This document shows, piece by piece, positions 28,162 through 36,143 of a stretch of 59,771 nucleotides of DNA. The notes under the pieces are model-generated. The model did not search any database and was not told the origin of the DNA. It worked only from the letters and a program-made list of their open reading frames with translations. Both the position numbers and the translations under genes were made by a program. The DNA comes from Bacteroidales bacterium (GTDB taxonomy: Bacteria > Bacteroidota > Bacteroidia > Bacteroidales > UBA932), in NCBI GenBank assembly GCA_023667095.1, contig JAMPAT010000013.1:1-59771 (forward strand). Direction: 5' to 3'. Each line of letters opens with the position of its first letter. Position 1 is the first letter of the stretch.

Positions 28162-29880
28162 ATGAAAGGTAAGAAAATACTTCTCTGGAGCCTCGTGGTG
28201 CTATTTGCTGTGCTGATGTCAGTGCCGTTTCTTGTACCTCATTGCGGCTTTTTCGCATTGTTCGGGATTGTCCCTCTCCTGTGCATGGAGAGAGTTGCTT
28301 CGTTCTCAGGGACAAGGAGGGTGTGGATATACCATTATTCTGCATTTGTGCTATGGAATGCCTTCACGACATTCTGGGTGTGCAATGCGACTGTCGGGGG
28401 AGGAATTTTTGCAGTCCTTGCCAATTCACTGCAGATGTCGCTGATATTCGGACTGTTCCGACTTTCCAAAAGGAAATTTGCCGGAGTTCTTCCATACATC
28501 TTCCTGGCAGTTGCGTGGATAGCATGGGAAAGGGCATATTTTGATGCTGACATATCATGGCCATGGCTTGTCCTCGGCAATGCCTTTGCACGCAGCATTG
28601 CTTCTGTGCAGTGGTATGAATTCACCGGGACTCTTGGAGGCTCATTGTGGATATGGATATGCAATCTTGCGGTATTCGGTCTTATGGTGGCACTTTCTGA
28701 CGGAAGATGGATTGCCTGGAATGTCAAGGCAAAGGCTGCAGCCATATCCGGAACCGTGATGATTTTTTTAGTTCCGCTTGTTGGTTCCCGTTTAATGTTT
28801 GAAAAGTATGAGGAAAAGGAAAATCCTCTCGAAGTTATTGTGTTCCAGCCTAATATAGATCCTTATAATAAATTCCGGGCAAAGACTCAGCAGGAGCAGG
28901 ATGCGATATTGCTCGGGCAGATGGAGAAAGCCTTGCAGGAGTACGCGGTTCCGGTAAGTCCGCTCCATGATACGCTTTCCGGGACGGAGAAGCCTGGGGG
29001 ACCTTTGCTTTTGCTTGCCCCTGAGACGTTTACAGGAGATGTCGTTGACGGAGAGTGGGAGAGGAGCATGACATGGCGGAGGCTGACATCCTTTCTTGCC
29101 GGCTATCCTGGTGTCAACATGATTTTCGGTGCGTCTTCGTATTCTTTTTACGGCCCGGGGGAACGTCCTTCGTACACAGCGAGGAAACTCAGTGACAGAA
29201 GATGGGTGGAGTCCCATAATTCTGCGCTTATGGTTGACGGTACAGGGAGGACAGAGATTTTCCATAAGTCGAAACTGGTTGTCGCAGTAGAGAAGACTCC
29301 TTATCCTGCAGTGTTCTGCAGGATTGATGATATGCTCGGAGGGGTGATGGGGCGTTGTGTTGGGCAGGACTCCATCTCTGTCTTCCATTGCGTCCCTTCT
29401 GCTGCATCTTCTCCATGTGGAGGTGATTCAGGCGCAGCATGCCGTGAAGAGGATGCCTGCATGGATGTAAGCGGATCTGCTGCCATAGGCTGTGCTATCT
29501 GCTATGAATCAATATATGGCGAATATTATACTGGGTACATAAAGGAAGGGGCTGAAGCAATGACCGTAATCACCAATGACTCATGGTGGGGTAACACTCC
29601 AGGCTATAGGCAGCATCTCAGCTATTCCTCGTTACGTGCCATAGAGACCCGCAGGAGCATTGCACGCTGTGCCAATACCGGAATCTCGGCATTCATTGAC
29701 CAGCGTGGCGTAATCCATAGCCCGACTCCTTGGTGGGAGCCGGCTGTGCTTCATGGGTACATCAACCGAAATGACAGTATAACATTCTTTGTTTCACATG
29801 GTGACATAGCAGGGCGGGTATGTACGTTCGTCTTTGTGCTCCTTGCTGCAGCATTGCTCGTGGCATTTCTTAGAAGATAG
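28162..29880 (+). CDS. lnt: Apolipoprotein N-acyltransferase
   Basis: 572 residues, inner membrane. Transfers the third acyl chain to the N-terminal Cys of lipoproteins. About six N-terminal membrane helices (from 8-215), then a nitrilase-like periplasmic domain with the Glu-Lys-Cys triad: LAPETFTGD (Glu near 298), FHKSKLVVAVEKTPYP (Lys) and GCAICYESIYG (Cys). Just before the Cys motif is an unusual Cys/Ser/Ala/Gly-rich insertion (from CVGQDSISVFHC to MDVSGSAA, roughly 40 residues) not expected in the family. A final helix anchors the C-terminus. The upstream in-frame ATG at 28120 gives a 14-residue extension before MKGKKILLW and is not favoured. Confidence 0.93.
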   Translation: MKGKKILLWSLVVLFAVLMSVPFLVPHCGFFALFGIVPLLCMERVASFSGTRRVWIYHYSAFVLWNAFTTFWVCNATVGGGIFAVLANSLQMSLIFGLFRLSKRKFAGVLPYIFLAVAWIAWERAYFDADISWPWLVLGNAFARSIASVQWYEFTGTLGGSLWIWICNLAVFGLMVALSDGRWIAWNVKAKAAAISGTVMIFLVPLVGSRLMFEKYEEKENPLEVIVFQPNIDPYNKFRAKTQQEQDAILLGQMEKALQEYAVPVSPLHDTLSGTEKPGGPLLLLAPETFTGDVVDGEWERSMTWRRLTSFLAGYPGVNMIFGASSYSFYGPGERPSYTARKLSDRRWVESHNSALMVDGTGRTEIFHKSKLVVAVEKTPYPAVFCRIDDMLGGVMGRCVGQDSISVFHCVPSAASSPCGGDSGAACREEDACMDVSGSAAIGCAICYESIYGEYYTGYIKEGAEAMTVITNDSWWGNTPGYRQHLSYSSLRAIETRRSIARCANTGISAFIDQRGVIHSPTPWWEPAVLHGYINRNDSITFFVSHGDIAGRVCTFVFVLLAAALLVAFLRR

Positions 29881-30071
29881 CCCATTTACATTTGATTTTC
29901 AAGGATGTGAAGCTGGCACCTGGAGTCCAGGCCGGCTTCCGTATATTTCCGATATGGAAAATGACAGGCAGAAAGAAAGATTTGTAAAGATGACGACCGG
30001 TCCTGTCGGCCATCTTGTATCTTCATTGGCAATCCGTCCATTGTAATCATGCTTGTGTCCGGCAATTTCTT
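29881..30071. other. Convergent intergenic spacer lnt / DUF5106 gene
   Basis: 190 bp between convergent genes. Contains nested arms GAAGCTGG (29909-29916) and CCGGCTTC (29932-29939) around CCTGG/CCAGG, a possible transcription-stop hairpin without a T-run. Confidence 0.4.
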
Positions 30072-31655
30072 CTATTGAAGTGAAATGTATTTGCGGGCAA
30101 GGTGTGCCCTGGAGTCTGTGGCGATGATGAAAGGCAGGGCAGAGAGGTCGAAATTCTCCATCAGCAGCTCCGCTGTTTCCGGCTTCGCTGAGAACATTTC
30201 GTCCATATCTATAAGGATAACCTTGCTCAGTTCTCCTGATTCAAGGCCGCTGTGAGCGGCGGCTATTTCTGACCTGCAGATTTCGCATCCCTCTGTGTGG
30301 AAGATGACAATTGCATCCTTCGCTGCACTGAGACGGAAAATCATTTGCCTGCTTGCCAGTTCCGGCTTCTTTGCTTGGCCCTGTGCCGCATCCGTGCAGA
30401 CATGTCTCCTGCCTTTGCGGGTTACAACTGTTGCCGGCACCTTTATGTCAGGAAGCTGCTTCCCGATTGGGGCAAGCTCTGCCATGTTCTTCATGAGAGT
30501 AGCAAGTCCCACTACTTTCAGGGAGTCGTCAGCAGTGTTCCAGATGTCGTTCCTTCCAAGTATATATTTGTCTACAAACATTGGGGTGCCGCATTTGTAG
30601 TTTCCGCCTCTCTGGCTTGAGACAAAATACAGCAGGTCGCCGATCATCTGCTTGTATAGCAGTGTGTCATGTACCTCAAGCACGGAGTCCGATATATGGT
30701 CGGCCATCATCGCGATTCCTTCGCACCCCATTCCTTTCTCGATAGGGGAGAATGCTGTCCGGAACATTTCCATTGCCTCGTCGCTGCCATATTCGATTTC
30801 AGCAGGAGCGAGAAGCCCTGACAGAATCTGCTCCATTGCGTATGTGTCAAGCCCACGGCCTATTATGATGCCTTCTGGATTGACTATGAATATTCTTGGG
30901 GTCTGGATTACTCCATAGGCTATATCCATTCCGGATTTACCGTCTGGATCCCAGAAATGCCCCACATTTGTTTCCGTGGCATTGATTTCAAGCTGACCGT
31001 TGACATATTCTCGCCATTTGGTGCTGTCACGGCCTGTATATATGGCGTAGAAATCTACGGGCAGGCTGTCGTTTTCAAGGACATTGCGCATCAGGATACT
31101 CTCTATCTTGCACTTTGGACAGTCAGTGTCATAGAAGAAAAGGACAGAGTAGCGTCCGTTTCCATGCCTTCCTGATTCAAATATGGCTTGGGTGTTTCCA
31201 TCAAGGTCCTCCAGCTGCAGCTCCGGTGCACGGCATCCGATGAGGGACTGCCTGTTCACTGTGGCAAACAGCTTTGCAGCCCACAGCTCTGCCTCGCTTT
31301 TCATCTCTATCTTTCCGGTAGCAAACCAGCTGTCATATATATGTATGGCCACAGCTTCGTCACCCATTATCCTTGAATCAAGGAAATGCCTGTAGACTGT
31401 TTCTGCTGTTCTCTGGCGGATTGCGGAATCTGAACATGCCTCTATTATGAAGTCTGCCTCCTCGCATTTCGTCCTGCGTGGCTCATGGTCAAGTGCTGCA
31501 AGATATTCCTTCAGCTTGCTGTCAAGTGCTGCCATGGCAGTGCTGTCCTTGTGGACTATTGAACCGTATGACAGGCTGTATGGGCTGTCCGCTCCCTTTC
31601 CTGTGGCTGATGCCGCAATCAGGAGCAATACTGCTATGAAGTGACGGATACGCAT
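30072..31655 (-). CDS. DUF5106/TlpA-like thioredoxin-fold protein with two redox modules
   Basis: 527 residues with a cleavable signal peptide (FIAVLLLIAASATGKG), so periplasmic. Residues about 25-140 are helical, as in DUF5106 proteins. A TlpA/thioredoxin-like domain follows with GCRAPELQLEDLDG, SVLFFYDTDCPKCKIE (CPKC) and QTPRIFIVNPEGIIIGRG. A second, separate thioredoxin-like segment near the C-terminus has VIFHTEGCEICRSE (CEIC) and LSALPFIIATDS with a cis-Pro-like site. The two CxxC centres could shuttle electrons between them. It overlaps coaD by one base (TAATG), which implies coupled translation at the end of the lon-ung-coaD series. Confidence 0.85.
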   Translation of the reverse strand: MRIRHFIAVLLLIAASATGKGADSPYSLSYGSIVHKDSTAMAALDSKLKEYLAALDHEPRRTKCEEADFIIEACSDSAIRQRTAETVYRHFLDSRIMGDEAVAIHIYDSWFATGKIEMKSEAELWAAKLFATVNRQSLIGCRAPELQLEDLDGNTQAIFESGRHGNGRYSVLFFYDTDCPKCKIESILMRNVLENDSLPVDFYAIYTGRDSTKWREYVNGQLEINATETNVGHFWDPDGKSGMDIAYGVIQTPRIFIVNPEGIIIGRGLDTYAMEQILSGLLAPAEIEYGSDEAMEMFRTAFSPIEKGMGCEGIAMMADHISDSVLEVHDTLLYKQMIGDLLYFVSSQRGGNYKCGTPMFVDKYILGRNDIWNTADDSLKVVGLATLMKNMAELAPIGKQLPDIKVPATVVTRKGRRHVCTDAAQGQAKKPELASRQMIFRLSAAKDAIVIFHTEGCEICRSEIAAAHSGLESGELSKVILIDMDEMFSAKPETAELLMENFDLSALPFIIATDSRAHLARKYISLQ

Positions 31656-32113
31656 TATATTTCAACTCCTTCCGGCAGAAACCTTGAGGTGTCTCCACCG
31701 TGCTTGATGATGTCCCTTACTGCTGTTGAGGAAATATGCGCAAACTCCTGTGCTGTAGGGATTATTATAGTCTCAATCTCCGGTGCAAGCACTCTGTTGG
31801 CATCGGCAATCGAGCGTTCTGTCTCGAAGTCAATCATATTGCGTACTCCGCGGACAATGTGCCGTATGCCAAGTTCGCGGCATATGTCGATTGTCAGGTT
31901 GTCATAGTATATTACTGAAACTCCATCCAGATCCTTTGTCGCCTGACGAATTATGTCCTTTCTCTTCTCTGCGCTGAAGTGTCCTCTTTTGTCTATGTTT
32001 ACACCTATTGCGACAATCACCTCGTCAAACATGGTGAGTGCCCTTTTCAATATGTTGAGATGTCCTGCTGTAAACGGGTCGAACGATCCTGGAAATATTG
32101 CAGTGCGTTTCAT
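31655..32113 (-). CDS. coaD: Phosphopantetheine adenylyltransferase
   Basis: 152 residues. Cytosolic fourth step of CoA synthesis: 4'-phosphopantetheine + ATP to dephospho-CoA. Starts MKRTAIFPGSFDPFTAGHLNIL with the nucleotidyltransferase TxGH-type motif (TAGH); later IRHIVRGVRNMIDFETE, APEIETIIIPT and ISSTAVRDIIKHGGD (ISSS/T-R motif). The size is close to bacterial CoaD (about 160). 23 bp downstream of ung. Confidence 0.97.
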   Translation of the reverse strand: MKRTAIFPGSFDPFTAGHLNILKRALTMFDEVIVAIGVNIDKRGHFSAEKRKDIIRQATKDLDGVSVIYYDNLTIDICRELGIRHIVRGVRNMIDFETERSIADANRVLAPEIETIIIPTAQEFAHISSTAVRDIIKHGGDTSRFLPEGVEI

Positions 32114-32136
32114 TTCGTCATTGGAGTTTGTGGTTA

Positions 32137-32805
32137 CTATAGCTGCCAGTCAATCGGGGCCTTGCCCTGGGATGCAAGGATTTCATTTGTCCTGGAGAAA
32201 TGTCTGCATCCGAAGAATGCCCCCCTGGCCAGCGGAGACGGGTGCGCTGCCTCAAGCACATGATGCCTGGATGTGTCGATAAGCATTTTCTTGCTCCTGG
32301 CGAAATTGCCCCAGAGCAGGAACACGATTCCGTCACAGTTGTCTGAAATATATCTTATTACGGCATCGGTGAATTCTGTCCAGCCAATCTTGCTGTGTGA
32401 AGCCGGTTCCCCGGCGCGTACAGTCAGGACTGCGTTCAGCAGGAGAACTCCCTGGCGTGCCCATTTCTCAAGATGGGGATAACCGCTCATTGTGATGCCG
32501 AGGTCATCGTGTATCTCCTGGAAAATATTGCGGAGCGATGGCGGGGCAGGGACATTTTCCGGTACGGAAAATGAAAGGCCTTCGGCCTGCCCGTACCCAT
32601 GGTACGGGTCCTGCCCTAAGATAACCACCTTGAGCTGATCTAATGGAGCAAGCTCAAAAGCCCTGAATATCTGTCTTCCGGGAGGGAAAATCTTTCTTCC
32701 CTCAGCCTTCTCCTGATGGAGATGATTCACAAGTGAATGGAAATACGGCTTTTCAAATTCATCTGCCAGCGCCCTTTTCCAGCTCTCTTCTATCTGAACG
32801 TCCAT
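32137..32805 (-). CDS. ung: Uracil-DNA glycosylase, family 1
   Basis: 222 residues. Excises uracil from DNA. Key motifs: GQDPYHGYGQAEGLSF (water-activating Asp), LLLNAVLTVRAGEPASH, VFLLWGNFA and HPSPLARGAFFG with the catalytic His. The start at 32805 (MDVQIEESW) is a few codons inside the longest frame (32814). It lies between lon and coaD on the same strand. Confidence 0.97.
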   Translation of the reverse strand: MDVQIEESWKRALADEFEKPYFHSLVNHLHQEKAEGRKIFPPGRQIFRAFELAPLDQLKVVILGQDPYHGYGQAEGLSFSVPENVPAPPSLRNIFQEIHDDLGITMSGYPHLEKWARQGVLLLNAVLTVRAGEPASHSKIGWTEFTDAVIRYISDNCDGIVFLLWGNFARSKKMLIDTSRHHVLEAAHPSPLARGAFFGCRHFSRTNEILASQGKAPIDWQL

Positions 32806-32890
32806 TGCGGTCATTGTTCTTTCTTCATGGATGTCCGCCTCTGTGCCAAAGCCTCAGGAAAGGGGACATCCGTCTGAAGAATGTTGTTGT

Positions 32891-35305
32891 TCATGCCTTT
32901 CTGTCAAATATGAAATCTATGACTTCATCAATTGTATTGACGTAGACAAAGGTAAGGCCTTTTATGTAAATTTCCTTTATCTCCTCCACATCTTTGCGGT
33001 TTTCCTCTGAAATTACAATCGTGCTGATTCCGGAACGCTTGGCCGCAAGTATCTTCTCCTTTATTCCTCCTACAGGAAGCACGCGTCCGCGCAATGTCAT
33101 TTCTCCCGTCATAGCCACTCCGCTGCGGATCTTCTTGCCTCTCAAGGCTGAAACCATGGAGCTGACCATTGTGATTCCCGCAGACGGGCCGTCCTTGGGG
33201 ACTGCACCTTCAGGCACATGTACATGGATGTCCTTTCTGGAGAACTCCTCATATCCCATTCCGGCAAGCTGCGGATGTGCCTTTATGTATTGGTATGCAA
33301 TCTGTGCAGACTCCTTCATGACATCTCCGAGGTTTCCTGTCATGCTGAGCGCTCCCTTCCCCTCGCTTATTGAACTCTCGATGAACAGTATCTCGCCTCC
33401 GGCCGCTGTCCATGCAAGTCCTGTGACCACTCCTGGGGCTTCATTGCCTTTCTGGAGGTCGTGTGAGTTTGTAGGAAGCCCAAGATATTCTTTAAGGTCA
33501 TCCTTGCCGATTGTTCCCGGAAGTGTCTCATCCATGGCTATCTTCTTGGCCGTAACGCGGGCCAGCTTTGCAATCTGCTTCTCAAGCCCTCTGACACCGG
33601 ACTCCCTTGTGTACATGTCAATGATAGCTGCAAGTGCCTTCCTGTCAATCTTCATCTGGCCTTTCTCCAGGCCGTGCTCCTTCATCTGCTTAGGTATAAG
33701 GTACTTCTTTGCAATCTCCATTTTTTCCTCAGCGAGGTAACCTGACACGGATATCATCTCCATCCTGTCCTTCAGCGCGGGCTGGATTGTTGATATGTCA
33801 TTCGCCGTGGTGATGAACAATACATTCGACAGATCGTAGTCAATGTCAAGGTAATTGTCATGGAATGTCGTATTCTGCTCCGGGTCAAGGGCTTCCAGCA
33901 ATGCAGAAGACGGATCACCCTTTATGTCGCTGCCAATCTTGTCGATTTCGTCCAGGACAATCACGGGATTGGATGTCCCGGCCCTGTTCAGGCCGTTCAG
34001 TATCCTTCCGGGAAGTGCGCCTATATATGTCTTCCGGTGTCCCCTGATTTCAGATTCATCATGTACGCCTCCAAGCGCAATCCTTATGTATTTTCTGCCT
34101 ATGGCACGTGCTATTGACTTGCCAAGGCTTGTCTTGCCGACCCCTGGAGGACCATAGAGGCATAGGATAGGGGATTTCATGTTCCCTTTCAGCTTAAGTA
34201 CAGCCAGGTATTCGATTATCCTTTCCTTGATGCTGTCAAGCCCGTAGTGATCCTGGTCCAGCACTTTCTGTGCATGCTTCAGGTCGAGGTTGTCCTGCGA
34301 CATTTCTCCCCATGGCAGGTCCAGCATGAACTGTATATAGTTATATTGTGTACTGAACTCCGGAGAACTTGGGTTGTACCTCTCCAGCTTAGCCATTTCC
34401 TTTTCGAAAATCTCCTGTATCTCAGGCGGCCATATCTTCTCCTCTGCGCGTCTGCGGAATTTCTCGAATTCCTCCATGTCGTCCATTCCAAGCTCCTCCT
34501 GTATTGTCCTGAGCTGGTTGTTGAGGAAATATTCCCTCTGCTGCTGGTCAATCTCTGTCTTGACCTTCTGGTTGATTTCCTGCTTTATCTTAAGCAGCTC
34601 TACCTGCGTGTCAAGGAGTGACAGCAGCTTCATGGCCCTTGCCTTCAGGTCACCGTATTTGAGCAGCTCCACTTTCTCCTGGAAGTCATCCACCTCTACT
34701 GTAGTGGCGATGAAGTTTACGAGGAAATCGAAGCTGTCTATTGACTTCAGGGCCAGTGAGGCTTCCTTTGCTGCAAAGGAGGAATGTTTGAGGACAGTTA
34801 TCGCCTTCTCACGAAGCGACTCTGTAATCATCTTTGTTTTCTTGTCTGGCTCGGGAACCGTTTCTTCCAGGTATTTGACCTTTGCCGTGATATATGGCTC
34901 GTAGCTGATGATTTCAGTTATCTCGAACCTTCTGAAGCCATGCAGGATGGCTGTGATTGTGCCGTCTGGCATTTCAAGGGTCTTTATAATCCTTGCCACA
35001 GTTCCTATGCCATATATATCCTCCTGGCGCGGGTCCTCTACAGATATGTCCATCTGCGGTACTGCACCTATATATGTGTTGTTCTTTTCCGCGTCCTGTA
35101 TAAGCTTTATGGATTTCTCCCTTCCTATGGTAATGGGGTATGGGGTCCCTGGGAAAAGTACCGCATTGCGCAGTGTAAGTATAGGAAGGCTTTCCGGGAA
35201 TTCCTGGTCAGGAACCATTTTCAGCCCGTCTTCGCTGTTGAGTACAGGTATTACACTTACCTCTGCTCCTCCCATTGAGGAAAAAATATCTGTTATATCT
35301 TTCAT
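32891..35305 (-). CDS. lon: ATP-dependent protease Lon
   Basis: 804 residues, standard for LonA. Degrades damaged and regulatory proteins in the cytosol. N-terminal substrate-recognition domain (LPILTLRNAVLFPGTPYPI about 42-60), a coiled-coil middle, AAA+ with Walker A GPPGVGKTSLGKSIA, the arm IRIALGGVHDESEIRGHR, Walker B VIVLDEIDKI, and the C-terminal Ser-Lys protease with GAVPKDGPSAGITM (Ser) and GGIKEKILAAKRSG (Lys). The frame is open upstream to 35488; 35305 (MKDITDIFSS) is chosen because the extension is unlike Lon. The upstream region has a small palindrome (CTGCCA/TGGCAG at 35435-35449) on the leader side. Confidence 0.97.
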   Translation of the reverse strand: MKDITDIFSSMGGAEVSVIPVLNSEDGLKMVPDQEFPESLPILTLRNAVLFPGTPYPITIGREKSIKLIQDAEKNNTYIGAVPQMDISVEDPRQEDIYGIGTVARIIKTLEMPDGTITAILHGFRRFEITEIISYEPYITAKVKYLEETVPEPDKKTKMITESLREKAITVLKHSSFAAKEASLALKSIDSFDFLVNFIATTVEVDDFQEKVELLKYGDLKARAMKLLSLLDTQVELLKIKQEINQKVKTEIDQQQREYFLNNQLRTIQEELGMDDMEEFEKFRRRAEEKIWPPEIQEIFEKEMAKLERYNPSSPEFSTQYNYIQFMLDLPWGEMSQDNLDLKHAQKVLDQDHYGLDSIKERIIEYLAVLKLKGNMKSPILCLYGPPGVGKTSLGKSIARAIGRKYIRIALGGVHDESEIRGHRKTYIGALPGRILNGLNRAGTSNPVIVLDEIDKIGSDIKGDPSSALLEALDPEQNTTFHDNYLDIDYDLSNVLFITTANDISTIQPALKDRMEMISVSGYLAEEKMEIAKKYLIPKQMKEHGLEKGQMKIDRKALAAIIDMYTRESGVRGLEKQIAKLARVTAKKIAMDETLPGTIGKDDLKEYLGLPTNSHDLQKGNEAPGVVTGLAWTAAGGEILFIESSISEGKGALSMTGNLGDVMKESAQIAYQYIKAHPQLAGMGYEEFSRKDIHVHVPEGAVPKDGPSAGITMVSSMVSALRGKKIRSGVAMTGEMTLRGRVLPVGGIKEKILAAKRSGISTIVISEENRKDVEEIKEIYIKGLTFVYVNTIDEVIDFIFDRKA

Positions 35306-35584
35306 GTTTAAGTAGTTTTCAATTATATGACCTTTAAGGCCTTTGTTCCTTTTCCTTTCTGTTCCTTCTGCAGCTTGCCTGGGGAACTCCGTATCCGGAA
35401 AATCCATGCCGTCACCAGACATGACGCAGTTTTCCTGCCAAAATGGCAGAAAACACCTCTCCGTAAATGGCGGCACATGATACGTCAATCATTGTGCCAT
35501 ATATTAATATATGCTAAGCTTTGCAGAAATTGCCGTAATTGGTGTATAATCATCGTGTTTTTGCTAAAAAATACAACAAATCCA
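35306..35584. other. Divergent lon / HU intergenic region
   Basis: About 280 bp. Contains an AAGGCCTT palindrome near 35333 and arms CTGCCA (35435-35440) and TGGCAG (35444-35449). No exact -7 box is found for lon. No gene is seen. Confidence 0.4.
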
Positions 35585-35614
35585 TTGTGCATTTGAAAAA
35601 TAACCCTACCTTTG
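35585..35614 (+). promoter_or_regulatory. Promoter of the HU gene
   Basis: TTG at 35585-35587, 19-nt spacer, TACCTTTG at 35607-35614. Leader about 36 nt. Confidence 0.7.
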
Positions 35615-35656
35615 CAAGGATATGTGGTTAGAATATCGTTATTAAACATTAAAGTT

Positions 35657-35932
35657 ATGACAAAGGCAGAAATCGTAAATGAAGTTGCAAAGGCAACAGG
35701 TATCGAGAAACTTACTGTCCAGAAGGTTGTTGAGGCTTTCATGGAGAGTGTAAAGGACTCGCTTGCAAAGGGCAAGCCGGTATATCTCCGCGGATTCGGT
35801 AGCTTTATAATCAAGCACCGCGCTGAGAAGGCAGCGAGAAATATAACCAAGAATACAACTATGACTATTCCAGCTCACAATGTACCTGCGTTCAAGCCGG
35901 CTAAGGTATTTGTGAACGTTGTCAAGAAATAA
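35657..35932 (+). CDS. HU-family DNA-binding protein
   Basis: 91 residues, the usual HU size. Begins MTKAEIVNEVAKATGIEK with the helix-turn-helix dimer core, then VYLRGFGSFIIKHR and the arm region AARNITKNTTMTIPAHNVPAFKPAK with the Pro that kinks DNA. A nucleoid-bending dimer. The start at 35657 fits family alignment and the promoter; an upstream frame (35612) would lie across the promoter. The next gene, 20 bp away, encodes the COX24-like mini-protein, probably on the same transcript. Confidence 0.95.
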   Translation: MTKAEIVNEVAKATGIEKLTVQKVVEAFMESVKDSLAKGKPVYLRGFGSFIIKHRAEKAARNITKNTTMTIPAHNVPAFKPAKVFVNVVKK

Positions 35933-35952
35933 TTTTATAAACTTTTCAGATT

Positions 35953-36045
35953 ATGCCAAGCGGTAAAAAGAGAAAGAGACATAAAATGGCTACGCATAAG
36001 CGTAAAAAACGCTTGCGTAAGAACAGGCACAAGAAGAGAAAGTAA
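35953..36045 (+). CDS. AURKAIP1/COX24-domain mini-protein
   Basis: 30 residues (too short for most gene finders): MPSGKKRKRHKMATHK followed by another lysine/arginine-rich run ending NRHKKRK. About two thirds of residues are basic. The pattern matches the AURKAIP1/COX24 domain, found on mitochondrial small-subunit protein mS38 and tiny bacterial ribosome-associated proteins. The likely role is binding 16S rRNA at the decoding region, inferred from that relation. It follows the HU gene by 20 bp and is closed by a strong terminator, so the two form a unit. Confidence 0.85.
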   Translation: MPSGKKRKRHKMATHKRKKRLRKNRHKKRK

Positions 36046-36086
36046 TTCTCAGGTGTCTGCCATTTTAGCAGTCTTGCTAAATTGAG

Positions 36087-36113
36087 AAAGGCTGACCCGG
36101 GGTCAGCCTTTTC
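36087..36113 (+). terminator. Terminator of HU/mini-protein unit
   Basis: Arms AAAGGCTGACC (36087-36097) and GGTCAGCCTTT (36101-36111), 11 bp perfect, 3-nt loop, then T. Confidence 0.85.
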
Positions 36114-36143
36114 GTATTTGAGTCTAATAATGTAATTTCCTGG

